From JBEIFW01 sp046081125 (GTDB taxonomy: Bacteria > Actinomycetota > Acidimicrobiia > Acidimicrobiales > Ilumatobacteraceae), in NCBI GenBank assembly GCA_046081125.1, contig JBJTVH010000057.1, forward strand, positions 45,832 through 109,831: a stretch of 64,000 nucleotides of DNA. The letters run 5' to 3'. Shown here one piece after another: positions 25,690 through 33,533 of this stretch (position 1 is the stretch's first letter; the number at the start of each line of letters is the position of its first letter). The translations under genes and the position numbers were made by a program. The notes beneath the pieces were generated by a model, which did not search any database, had not been told where the DNA came from, and was given only the letters and a program-made list of their open reading frames with translations.

Positions 25690-26897
25690 CGCAACTCCCG
25701 ACGCCCGGACCAGGCGAAGCGAGCGCCTGGGTCGGCGCTCACCTGGCGCACCTCGTCACCGGGGAGGTGCGGGCGTCTCCCCGGTTCCGCGGCGGTCAGA
25801 CGGCAGCGGACACGGCCCTCGCGTCGTTCGACGTGTCCGGGTACGCCGCTCGCCGCAACGAGGTGTGGCCGTCGACCCGGCGAGGTGCATCCGGGCTCTC
25901 GCCGTGGATCCGTCACGGGTTGCTGACGCTGCCCGAGGTGTGGTCGGCCGTCGGCGGCGGCCCCGCACGCGACGTCGCCAAGCTGCGCGACGAACTGCTG
26001 TGGCAGGAGTTCGCGCGCCACTGGTACGCCCGACTGGGCCCGGCGAGCGCTCAGGCGCAACGCGCGGAACCACGCAGCGACGGACCCGACGACCCGTGGG
26101 CCGGCGACCTCGCCTGCGTGCGCCTCGCGGTCGACGAACTCGAGCGTGACGGCTGGCTGGTCAACCAGACCCGCATGTGGCTCGCCTCGCACTGGACCGT
26201 TCGCAGCGGCTCGGTCTGGACCGAAGGTGAAGACCGGTTCTTCCGGCACCTCCTCGACGGCTCCCGCGCCGCGAACCGGCTCGGCTGGCAATGGACCGTC
26301 GGCGCCATGACCGGCGAGCCCTACGGGTTCAGCCGGTGGCAGGTCACCAAGCGAGCGCCCGGGTTGTGCCGCACCTGCCCGCACCAGCACGCCTGCCCGA
26401 TCGAGCACTGGCCGGACGGACCGGCGCCGCGCCGGCGAGATCCGGACCCGCTCCTGCGCCAGGCGCCGACCGCACTCGCCGGGCCGCGCACGATCGAGCA
26501 CGACGCGCCGCCCTCGGCGGTGTGGCTGACCGCCGAGTCGATCGGGGCCCGAGACCCGGCCGCCGCCGCCCACCCGGACCTCCCGGCGGTGTTCGTGTTC
26601 GACGAGCCGTTGCTGGAGCGGCTACGCCTGGCCGCACCCCGGCTGGTGTTCCTGGCCGAGTGCCTTGCCTCGATCGCCGAGGAGCGCGAGCTCGAGGTCC
26701 ACCTCGGCGACCCGGTCGCCGTGCTGGCGGGCCGCCCGCTGTCGGCGACGTTCACGCCGGTTCCCGGCTGGCGACGCCGTTCGCAGCGGCTCGACGTCGT
26801 GGAACGTCACCCCTGGCCATGGCTGCGCCGACCCGGGACCGGTCCGGTGAGCTCGTTCAGCGCCTGGCGCAACGCTCTCGGTCGGCGCGACGCCTAG
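25686..26897 (+). CDS. Photolyase/cryptochrome-like protein with reversed domain order
   Basis: The 403-residue protein has the helical FAD domain first (about 60-240). Seen there: DELLWQEFARHWYAR (102-116), NQTRMWLASHW (160-170) and LLDGSRAANRLGWQWTVG (189-206), all typical FAD-site blocks of photolyases. Cysteines C144, C228, C231 and C237 match the spacing pattern of the iron-sulfur photolyases (one Cys, about 85 residues, then C-x2-C and another C-P). The Rossmann-like antenna domain, normally N-terminal, is at 277-350 (VFVFDEPLL, FLAECLASI, EVHLGDPVAVLAG). The domain order is therefore swapped relative to all standard classes. DNA repair or blue-light sensing is possible (inference). Confidence 0.85.
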   Translation: MTQLPTPGPGEASAWVGAHLAHLVTGEVRASPRFRGGQTAADTALASFDVSGYAARRNEVWPSTRRGASGLSPWIRHGLLTLPEVWSAVGGGPARDVAKLRDELLWQEFARHWYARLGPASAQAQRAEPRSDGPDDPWAGDLACVRLAVDELERDGWLVNQTRMWLASHWTVRSGSVWTEGEDRFFRHLLDGSRAANRLGWQWTVGAMTGEPYGFSRWQVTKRAPGLCRTCPHQHACPIEHWPDGPAPRRRDPDPLLRQAPTALAGPRTIEHDAPPSAVWLTAESIGARDPAAAAHPDLPAVFVFDEPLLERLRLAAPRLVFLAECLASIAEERELEVHLGDPVAVLAGRPLSATFTPVPGWRRRSQRLDVVERHPWPWLRRPGTGPVSSFSAWRNALGRRDA

Positions 26898-28114
26898 AGC
26901 GAGGCGATCACCCCGTCGGCGGCGAGCACGTCGAGTTCGGCGTCGGACACGCCGAGCTCTCCGAGGACGGCCCGGGTGTCGGCGCCGGTCCGACCGATCG
27001 AGGTAACCCGCTCGGCTGCGCTGGATCCGAAGTGCCACATCGGGGCGGGCTGGCGCACCCGGCCGAGGCCTTCGCCGGCGTCGTGCTCGACGATGAGTCC
27101 GAGGTGCTGCGCCTGCGGGTCGTTGTGGATCTCCGTGCGCCGCACCACCGGCCCCGCTGCAACGTCGTTCTCCTTGAAGCGGGCGAGCAGTTCCTCGGTC
27201 GTGAACCGGGCTGCGGCCTCGTCGATCTCGGCCTTGAAGGCCGGGAAGTTGATCGCACGGCCGAGCCCCTGCAGGCGCTCGTCCACCACCCAGTCCGGCC
27301 GGTCGAGCGCAATGGCGAAGCCGTCGTACGGCGGGAGCAGCGGGCTACACGCGATCTCCCCGCCGTCGGCGGTGCGGATCACGACGAGGCCGGCGGCCGG
27401 CATCTGCAACATGTGCGGCGGCAACAGCCCCAGCGGGATCGCCGGCTCCACCTGTGACAGCAGCGCCATGGCGTCGGGCCAGTGGAAGTGCATGCCGACG
27501 CCGAGCATCGGCACCTCGACCCGCTGCCCGCGCCCGGTGCGCTCCCGCACATACAGCGCCGCAAGGATGCCCTGGACCGCCGCGAGCGCCGAGGTCTTGT
27601 CGACGATGACCTGGCCGATAAGCGACGCCTGGCCGGTCGTGACGTCCCGCTGGTAGTCGACCATGCCGCTGCGAGCCTGGATCACGTAGTCGTACACCGG
27701 CTCCCCCGAGTCGGGGCCGCTCGAGCCGAGGCCGGAGATCTCCGCGAAGATCAACCGGGGGTTGCGCGCCGACAGATCCTCGAACCGCAGACCGATCCGG
27801 TCGGGCTTGCCGGGCCGGATGTTGTGGAGGAACACGTCGGCGCCGGCGACGAGGTCGGCGAGCAGGCCGGCGCCGCGCTCGGTCGACGCGTCGATCGAGA
27901 CGAACCGCTTGCCCTTGTTGAGCGAGTAGAAGACCGGGCTCACCTGGTACGGATCCGTACCCCCGATATTGCGGATCAGGTCCGGCTTGCCGGCGCTCGC
28001 GACCTTGATGACCTCGGCGCCCAACTCGGCCAGGATCATCCCGGCGAACGGCCCCGAATAGATGCTGGTGACCTCGACGACCCGGATTCCCGCCAACGGC
28101 GAATCACTGCTCAT
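26894..28114 (-). CDS. CaiB/BaiF-type (class III) CoA-transferase
   Basis: The 406-residue protein starts with the family block GIRVVEVTSIYSGPFAGMIL and ends the first domain with the aspartate in PVYDYVIQARSGM, the residue that forms the acyl anhydride. It moves CoA between carboxylic acids; the pair cannot be inferred. The ATG at 28114 follows TAGCCT by 6 nt. The 3' end overlaps the convergent photolyase-like gene by 4 bp. Confidence 0.92.
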   Translation of the reverse strand: MSSDSPLAGIRVVEVTSIYSGPFAGMILAELGAEVIKVASAGKPDLIRNIGGTDPYQVSPVFYSLNKGKRFVSIDASTERGAGLLADLVAGADVFLHNIRPGKPDRIGLRFEDLSARNPRLIFAEISGLGSSGPDSGEPVYDYVIQARSGMVDYQRDVTTGQASLIGQVIVDKTSALAAVQGILAALYVRERTGRGQRVEVPMLGVGMHFHWPDAMALLSQVEPAIPLGLLPPHMLQMPAAGLVVIRTADGGEIACSPLLPPYDGFAIALDRPDWVVDERLQGLGRAINFPAFKAEIDEAAARFTTEELLARFKENDVAAGPVVRRTEIHNDPQAQHLGLIVEHDAGEGLGRVRQPAPMWHFGSSAAERVTSIGRTGADTRAVLGELGVSDAELDVLAADGVIASL

Positions 28115-28120
28115 TCCCTC

Positions 28121-28126
28121 AGGCTA
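28121..28126 (-). promoter_or_regulatory. -10 box for leaderless CoA-transferase
   Basis: TAGCCT on the minus strand ends 6 nt before ATG 28114. Confidence 0.45.
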
Positions 28127-28172
28127 CGGGTGGTCGCACGGTCGCGTCGGGTCGTGAATGGAACCTCGCCGC

Positions 28173-28178
28173 TAGCAT
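28173..28178 (+). promoter_or_regulatory. -10 box for lysC
   Basis: TAGCAT ends 9 nt before GTG 28188, so the transcript has little or no leader. Confidence 0.45.
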
Positions 28179-28187
28179 CGCCCGCCC

Positions 28188-29438
28188 GTGGCCCTGATCG
28201 TCCAGAAGTACGGCGGCACCTCGGTAGCCGACGCCGATCGCATGCGCAGCGTGGCCGAGCACATCGCGTTCACCAAGCGCCAGGGCCACGACGTCGTGGT
28301 CGTGGTGTCGGCCATGGGCAAGACCACCGACAACCTGATCGCGCTGGCCAACGACGTGTCCCGGACGCAGCCGGGCCGCGAACTCGACATGCTGCTCACC
28401 ACCGGCGAGCGGATCTCGATGGCGCTGCTGTGCATGGCGCTCGCCGACCTCGGCGTCCCGGCCCGCAGCTTCACCGGGAGCCAGGTCGGGATCATCACCG
28501 ACACCGTGCACACCAAGGCCAAGATCGTCGAGATCACCGGGGACCGCGCTCGCACCGCGCTCGCGGCAGGCGAGGTCGTCGTCGTCGCCGGCTTCCAGGG
28601 CGTGTCCACCGAGCGTGAGATCACCACCCTCGGTCGGGGCGGTTCGGACACGACCGCCGTCGCCCTCGCTGCGGCGCTCGGCGCCGACGCCTGCGAGATC
28701 TACACCGACGTCACCGGGGTCTTCTCGGCCGATCCCCGGATCTGCCCGCAGGCCCGCAAGCTGCCCCGTATCTCCATCGACGAGATGCTCGAGATGGCCG
28801 CCAGCGGCGGCAAGGTCCTCGCGCTGCGGTCCGTCGAGTTCGCCCACAACCACAGCGTCCCGCTGCACGTGCGGTCCAGCTTCACCTGGGAACCCGGCAC
28901 GTGGGTCACCGCCGAGGAGCCCGCCATGGAACAGCCCGTCATCTCCGCCGTCACCCATGACGTCAGCGAGGCCAAGGTCACGGTCCTCAACGTGCCCGAT
29001 CGGCCGGGCATCTCCGCTGCGCTGTTCGAGCCGCTGGCCGAGGCCAACGTCAACGTCGACATGATCGTGCAGAACACCTCGAAAGACGGCACGACCGACA
29101 TCAGCTTCACCCTGCCGAAGGCCGACCTCCCCAAGGCGGACCCGATCGTGGCGCGGGTGGCCGCCGAGGTCGGCGCCGCCGGCGTCACCCACGATCCCGA
29201 CGTCGCCAAGGTGTCGGTGATCGGCGCCGGGATGAAGTCGAGCCCGGGGATCGCCGCGCGGATGTTCCGCACCCTGGCCGACCGGGGGATCAACATCGAG
29301 ATGATCTCCACCTCCACGATCCGGGTGTCGGTGGTCGTGCCCTCCGAGAAGGTGACCGAGGCGGTGCAGTCGCTCCACACCGCATTCGGCCTCGATTCGG
29401 GCCAGGACTACGCCGCCCCGCTCCCCGAGCGGAAGTGA
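28188..29438 (+). CDS. lysC: Aspartate kinase
   Basis: The 416-residue enzyme phosphorylates aspartate, the first step to lysine, threonine, methionine and diaminopimelate. Seen: KYGGTSVADADR at the N-terminus, TTLGRGGSDTTAVALA in the kinase domain and two C-terminal ACT domains (about 265-410) for feedback control. It is followed by asd after 58 bp, as usual. An internal start with a good ribosome site at 28926 probably yields a separate beta subunit. Confidence 0.96.
   Translation: MALIVQKYGGTSVADADRMRSVAEHIAFTKRQGHDVVVVVSAMGKTTDNLIALANDVSRTQPGRELDMLLTTGERISMALLCMALADLGVPARSFTGSQVGIITDTVHTKAKIVEITGDRARTALAAGEVVVVAGFQGVSTEREITTLGRGGSDTTAVALAAALGADACEIYTDVTGVFSADPRICPQARKLPRISIDEMLEMAASGGKVLALRSVEFAHNHSVPLHVRSSFTWEPGTWVTAEEPAMEQPVISAVTHDVSEAKVTVLNVPDRPGISAALFEPLAEANVNVDMIVQNTSKDGTTDISFTLPKADLPKADPIVARVAAEVGAAGVTHDPDVAKVSVIGAGMKSSPGIAARMFRTLADRGINIEMISTSTIRVSVVVPSEKVTEAVQSLHTAFGLDSGQDYAAPLPERK
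28926..29438 (+). CDS. Internal start: aspartate kinase beta subunit
   Basis: GAGGAG (28914-28919) lies 6 nt before an in-frame ATG (residue 247 of lysC). The product would be 170 residues, the ACT-domain half. In Corynebacterium an alpha2-beta2 aspartate kinase is made in this way, with a beta chain of about 172 residues. Production here is inferred from that precedent and the ribosome site. Confidence 0.55.
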   Translation: MEQPVISAVTHDVSEAKVTVLNVPDRPGISAALFEPLAEANVNVDMIVQNTSKDGTTDISFTLPKADLPKADPIVARVAAEVGAAGVTHDPDVAKVSVIGAGMKSSPGIAARMFRTLADRGINIEMISTSTIRVSVVVPSEKVTEAVQSLHTAFGLDSGQDYAAPLPERK

Positions 29439-29481
29439 CGCTGCGCACGTAATGGCCGGGCGCCCGACCTGGGGCGTTCGG

Positions 29482-29487
29482 TAGCGT
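29482..29487 (+). promoter_or_regulatory. -10 box for asd
   Basis: TAGCGT ends 9 nt before ATG 29497; asd may therefore be transcribed independently as well as from lysC. Confidence 0.4.
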
Positions 29488-29496
29488 GTCGGCCCT

Positions 29497-30522
29497 ATGC
29501 GCGTCGGGATCGTCGGAGCAACAGGTCAGGTCGGCGGGGTCATGCGGGCCATCCTGGCCGAGCGCAACTTCCCCGTGGACGAGTTGCGGTACTTCGCGTC
29601 GGCCCGCTCGGCAGGCTCCCCGTTGCCGTGGGGCGACGGCGAGATCGTGGTCGAGGACGCCGCCACGGCGGACCCGACCGGGCTGGACATCGCCCTGTTC
29701 TCCGCCGGTGCCACGAGCTCCAAGGAACTCGCCCCACGCTTCGCCGCCGCGGGGGTGATCGTCATCGACAACTCCTCGGCCTGGCGCATGGACCCCGAGG
29801 TGCCGTTGGTCGTCAGCGAGGTCAACGGCCACCTGGTCCTCGACGCGCCGAAGGGCATCATCGCCAACCCGAACTGCACGACGATGGCGGCCATGCCGGT
29901 GCTCAAGCCACTCCACGACGAGGCCGGTCTGGTGTCGCTCGTCGCCGCGAGCTACCAGGCGGTGTCCGGCGGCGGTCTCGCCGGCGTGCGTGAACTCGAC
30001 GAGCAGGCCCGCAAGGTGATCGACGGGGCAGCGGCGCTCACCTACGACGGCGAGGCCGTCGAGTTCCCGACGCCCACGAAGTTCGTGAAGCCCATCGCGT
30101 TCAACGTGCTCCCCCTCGCCGGCAAGCTCGTCGACGACGGCCGGTTCGAGACCGACGAGGAGCAGAAGCTCCGCAACGAGAGCCGCAAGATCCTCGGCAT
30201 CCCCGATCTCAAGGTGTCCGGCACATGCGTGCGGGTACCGGTGTTCACGGGTCACTCCCTGTCGCTGAACGCTGCGTTCGAGCGACCGATCTCGGTCGAG
30301 CGGGCGCTCGAGCTGCTGCGGGCGGCGCCAGGCGTCGTGGTGTCCGACGTCCCCACCCCGCTCGAGGCCGCCGGCAAGGATCCGAGCTACGTCGGGCGCA
30401 TCCGGCTCGACGAGACGGTCCCCCACGGGCTGGCGCTGTTCGTCTCCAACGACAACCTGCGCAAGGGCGCCGCGCTCAACGCCGTGCAGATCGCCGAGGA
30501 GTTGCTCGCCCGCCGGTCGTGA
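29497..30522 (+). CDS. asd: Aspartate-semialdehyde dehydrogenase
   Basis: The 341-residue enzyme reduces aspartyl phosphate to the semialdehyde with NADPH. Seen: GIVGATGQVGGVM (4-16), catalytic cysteine C127 in NPNCTT, and the substrate region SYQAVSGGGLAG. Length and motifs are standard. The 3' end meets the convergent MazG-like gene after 9 bp. Confidence 0.96.
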   Translation: MRVGIVGATGQVGGVMRAILAERNFPVDELRYFASARSAGSPLPWGDGEIVVEDAATADPTGLDIALFSAGATSSKELAPRFAAAGVIVIDNSSAWRMDPEVPLVVSEVNGHLVLDAPKGIIANPNCTTMAAMPVLKPLHDEAGLVSLVAASYQAVSGGGLAGVRELDEQARKVIDGAAALTYDGEAVEFPTPTKFVKPIAFNVLPLAGKLVDDGRFETDEEQKLRNESRKILGIPDLKVSGTCVRVPVFTGHSLSLNAAFERPISVERALELLRAAPGVVVSDVPTPLEAAGKDPSYVGRIRLDETVPHGLALFVSNDNLRKGAALNAVQIAEELLARRS

Positions 30523-30531
30523 TTCGAGCGC

Positions 30532-30813
30532 TCACGGGCAGCCACACGGCGATGCCGCGCATCGCGGACACCCGGTGGCGTAGCGGCTGACCGCTTCGTC
30601 GAGCGACAGTCCGAGTTGGTTGGCCAGCGAGGCCACCCAGGCGAGCACGTCACCGAGCTCGGCGAGCTGCTGCTCCCGGGTGCCCTTGCGAACTGCCTGG
30701 GCCAACTCGCCGACCTCCTCGCAGATCCACGCCACGGTCGAGGGCACCCCGCGCATCCGGTCCCGGGTGCCGTAGGTGCGTTCCATCAGGTCCTGGAAGG
30801 CGCCGAGTTCCAC
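30532..30813 (-). CDS. MazG-like nucleotide pyrophosphohydrolase
   Basis: The 93-residue protein has the all-alpha NTP-PPase motif E-E-x-x-E followed by E-x-x-D (EEVGELAQAV then LAELGDVLAWV). Such enzymes clean up non-canonical nucleotides, which fits the divergent uracil-DNA glycosylase. The tail CPRCAASPCGCP holds four closely spaced cysteines, possibly a metal site. GTG 30813 is chosen because a TACCGT -10 lies 8 nt upstream and the domain starts there. Confidence 0.82.
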   Translation of the reverse strand: MELGAFQDLMERTYGTRDRMRGVPSTVAWICEEVGELAQAVRKGTREQQLAELGDVLAWVASLANQLGLSLDEAVSRYATGCPRCAASPCGCP

Positions 30814-30820
30814 GGGCCCG

Positions 30821-30832
30821 GACGGTACCGTC
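30821..30832. promoter_or_regulatory. Palindromic bidirectional promoter, mazG-like/ung
   Basis: GACGGTACCGTC is a perfect 12-bp palindrome. It contains TACCGT on both strands (plus 30826-30831, minus 30827-30822) sharing the central TA. The plus box ends 7 nt before GTG 30839, and the minus box ends 8 nt before GTG 30813. Both genes would have leaderless transcripts from overlapping -10 elements. Confidence 0.6.
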
Positions 30833-30838
30833 ACCGCG

Positions 30839-31513
30839 GTGGCAACCGACTGGAACCCGTTGCTGCGGGGCGAGTTCGACAAGCCGTACTGGGCCGAACT
30901 CCAGGCCTTCGTGCGCGCCGAGCGCGAGCGCGCCACGGTGTATCCCCCGCATGCCGAGGTGTTCGCCGCGCTCCACCTGACCGCCTACGCCGACACGAAG
31001 GTGCTGGTCCTGGGCCAGGACCCGTACCACGGACCGCGTCAGGCGCACGGGCTCTGCTTCTCGGTGCGGCCCGGGGTCACCGTCCCGCCGTCGCTCGCCA
31101 ACGTGTTCCAGGAACTGCACGACGACCTCGGTGCACCGGTACCCACCCACGGCCACCTCGAGCACTGGGCCCGCCAGGGGGTGCTGTTGCTCAATGCCAC
31201 GCTCACCGTGCGCGCCGGGCAGGCCGGCTCCCACCAGGGCAAGGGGTGGGAGACGTTCACCGACGCCGTGATCCGGGCCGTGAACGACAAGCCCGAGCGC
31301 GTCGTGTTCGTGTTGTGGGGGAGCTACGCCCGTCGCAAGAAGGCTCTCGTCGATCTCGGTCGCCACGTCGTCGTCGAGTCCGCCCACCCGTCCCCGCTGT
31401 CGGCCCGCAACGGGTTCTTCGGCTCCCGGCCGTTCTCCCGGGTCAATGCGGCCCTGCGCGAGGCCGAACGGGCCCCGATCGACTGGTCGTTGCCGCCCCC
31501 ACCGGCCTCCTGA
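30839..31513 (+). CDS. ung: Uracil-DNA glycosylase, family 1
   Basis: The 224-residue enzyme removes uracil from DNA. Motif A reads GQDPYHG (59-65, with D61 activating water) and motif B HPSPLS (H183). GTG 30839 is chosen from the domain boundary and the -10 spacing. Confidence 0.95.
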   Translation: MATDWNPLLRGEFDKPYWAELQAFVRAERERATVYPPHAEVFAALHLTAYADTKVLVLGQDPYHGPRQAHGLCFSVRPGVTVPPSLANVFQELHDDLGAPVPTHGHLEHWARQGVLLLNATLTVRAGQAGSHQGKGWETFTDAVIRAVNDKPERVVFVLWGSYARRKKALVDLGRHVVVESAHPSPLSARNGFFGSRPFSRVNAALREAERAPIDWSLPPPPAS

Positions 31514-31580
31514 CGGCTAGCGTCCGACCCGGACGGAGCCGGGCCCGGCGCCCGGCCGCGCTCGTACGGAGGTCGACGAG

Positions 31581-33485
31581 GTGGCACGGGGGAGAATCGG
31601 GGCACTGCTGCTCGTCGGACTGTCGGGAGCCGCCGCACTCGTGGTTGCGGCGCCTGCGTCGGCCGCGCCCGCCGTACCGGCCACCTCGGCGTACGCGCCG
31701 GTCGCACCGACGCGGTTGGTCGACACGCGGATCGGGCTCGGCGGCACCCGGCCCGGGGTGGGCGGATCGTTGGTGGTCCCCGTCGCAGGCCGCGCGAACG
31801 TCCCGCCCGATGCAACGGCCGTCGTCGTGAACGTCACGGCGACCGAGACCGGTGGGCCCGGATTCGTGGTCGCCTACCCCAACGGGGTGCCGCGCCCGCT
31901 GGCATCGAACCTGAACCCCGAACGCCCCGGACAGACGATCGCCAGTCTCGCCACGGTCCCCGTGGGTGCCGGCGGGGCGATCGTGCTCGCCACCAGCGCG
32001 CCGACCGACCTCGTCGTCGACGTCCTCGGCGCCTACCGGCCGGCGGCGTCGGCCACGACGGGGCGGTTCGTTGCGCTCGGACCGAGCCGGGTTCTCGACA
32101 CCCGGGAAGGCGCCGGTCCGTTCGGTCGCGTGGAACAACGCCGCATCGCGTTCCCAGGTGTGCCCGCCGACGCCACTGCCGTCGTCGTCAACCTCACCAT
32201 CACCGGCGAGTCCGCCCAGCCTGGCTTCTGGACGGCGTGGGCGGCGGGCGCAGCCCGTCCCGGCACGTCGAACGTGAACGTCAGCGCCGTCGGTCAGACC
32301 GTGCCGAACCAGGCGATCGTCCCCCTCGGGCCCGGCGGCGTCGACGTGTTCAGCCAGTCGGGTGGCCATCTCATCGTCGACGTCTTCGGCTACTTCACCG
32401 GACCGAGCGCGCCGGACGCAGCCGACGGGCTCTTCGTGCCGACCACCCCGACGCGCCTGCTCGACACCCGTGAGCCGTCGAACCCGCTCGGCCCCGCCGT
32501 GAAACTCCTCCCCGGTTGGGGGGTCGAGGTGGCGACGAATGCGGCGACCGGAGGCCCCGTCGCGGCCGTGGTGGGCACCACTACGGCCGTGCACGGCACC
32601 CGCGCCGGGTTCGTCACGGCCTGGCCGGCCGGCCAACCGCGACCGCTGGCCTCCAACCTCAACCTCGTCAAGAGCCAGGTCGTCGCCAACCTCACCGTCG
32701 TGCCCGCCGGCGATCGGGGCATCGCCCTGCTCACCTCCGGCGGCGCCCATCTGCTGTTCGATCTCGTCGGGTGGTACACCGGTACGCCGCAGGCGTCGGG
32801 AGCGGCCCTCGTCAACCCGCCCGACGGCTCGGGCATGCCGCCGCTGCCACTCACGATCGATCACGGTCAAGCGCTCGGGGTCGGCGACACGGGACCGGCC
32901 GTCGCCGCCGTGCAGACCCGACTCGAGGCCCTCGGGTTCTGGCTCGACGGCGCAGACGGCGAATTCGGGTACAACACCAGTCAGGCCGTGATGGCATTCC
33001 AGAAATGGAGCGGCCTGCCCCGGACCACCGAGGTCGACGTGGACACCTGGGAGGCCTTGCGCACGGCTACACGGCCGACGGCCCGGTCGACGTCCGGCGA
33101 CCTCGTCGAGGTCGACAAGACCAAGCAACTGCTGTTCGTGATCCGCAACGGGCAGGTCCGCTACACGATCAACGTCTCGACCGGGAGCGAGATCCCGTAC
33201 GTAGAGGTCGATCGTGTCAACGGCGGCATCACCAGTGGTGACTCGATCACCCGCGAGGGCCGCTTCCGGGTCTACCGCGAGTATTCCGACGGCTGGGAGT
33301 ACGGGCAGCTCGGCGAGTTGTACCGGCCGAAGTACTTCGACGGTGGCATCGCCGTGCACGGCTCCAACGACGTGCCCGCCTACCCGGCCTCACACGGGTG
33401 CGTACGTGTCTCGAACCCGTTCATGGACTTCGTGTGGGCCACCAACCTGCTCCCGCTGCGCAGCGCGGTGTGGGTGTACCGCTGA
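31581..33485 (+). CDS. Secreted L,D-transpeptidase with RLLDTR repeats
   Basis: The 634-residue protein has a signal peptide (1-28, ending ASAAP) and three repeats of about 120 residues (about 43-152, 167-273, 290-401), each opening with P-T/S-R-L/V-x-DTR. Then come a peptidoglycan-binding domain (about 428-495) and a YkuD catalytic domain (507-634) with H593-G-S and S604-H-G-C607-V-R. It should form 3-3 cross-links or attach proteins to the wall. GTG 31581 has GGAGGT upstream, and TAGCGT (31516-31521) is a possible -10. Confidence 0.93.
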   Translation: MARGRIGALLLVGLSGAAALVVAAPASAAPAVPATSAYAPVAPTRLVDTRIGLGGTRPGVGGSLVVPVAGRANVPPDATAVVVNVTATETGGPGFVVAYPNGVPRPLASNLNPERPGQTIASLATVPVGAGGAIVLATSAPTDLVVDVLGAYRPAASATTGRFVALGPSRVLDTREGAGPFGRVEQRRIAFPGVPADATAVVVNLTITGESAQPGFWTAWAAGAARPGTSNVNVSAVGQTVPNQAIVPLGPGGVDVFSQSGGHLIVDVFGYFTGPSAPDAADGLFVPTTPTRLLDTREPSNPLGPAVKLLPGWGVEVATNAATGGPVAAVVGTTTAVHGTRAGFVTAWPAGQPRPLASNLNLVKSQVVANLTVVPAGDRGIALLTSGGAHLLFDLVGWYTGTPQASGAALVNPPDGSGMPPLPLTIDHGQALGVGDTGPAVAAVQTRLEALGFWLDGADGEFGYNTSQAVMAFQKWSGLPRTTEVDVDTWEALRTATRPTARSTSGDLVEVDKTKQLLFVIRNGQVRYTINVSTGSEIPYVEVDRVNGGITSGDSITREGRFRVYREYSDGWEYGQLGELYRPKYFDGGIAVHGSNDVPAYPASHGCVRVSNPFMDFVWATNLLPLRSAVWVYR

Positions 33486-33492
33486 CGCGGCT

Positions 33493-33527
33493 CCACGGTG
33501 GGCCCGGGACATCCGGACCCACCGTGG
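33493..33527. terminator. Bidirectional hairpin between convergent genes
   Basis: The perfect 10-bp stem CCACGGTGGG/CCCACCGTGG with a 15-nt loop lies 8 nt after the transpeptidase stop and 7 nt from the end of the opposite gene. It has no T-tract on either side. Confidence 0.65.
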
Positions 33528-33533
33528 TCGCCG

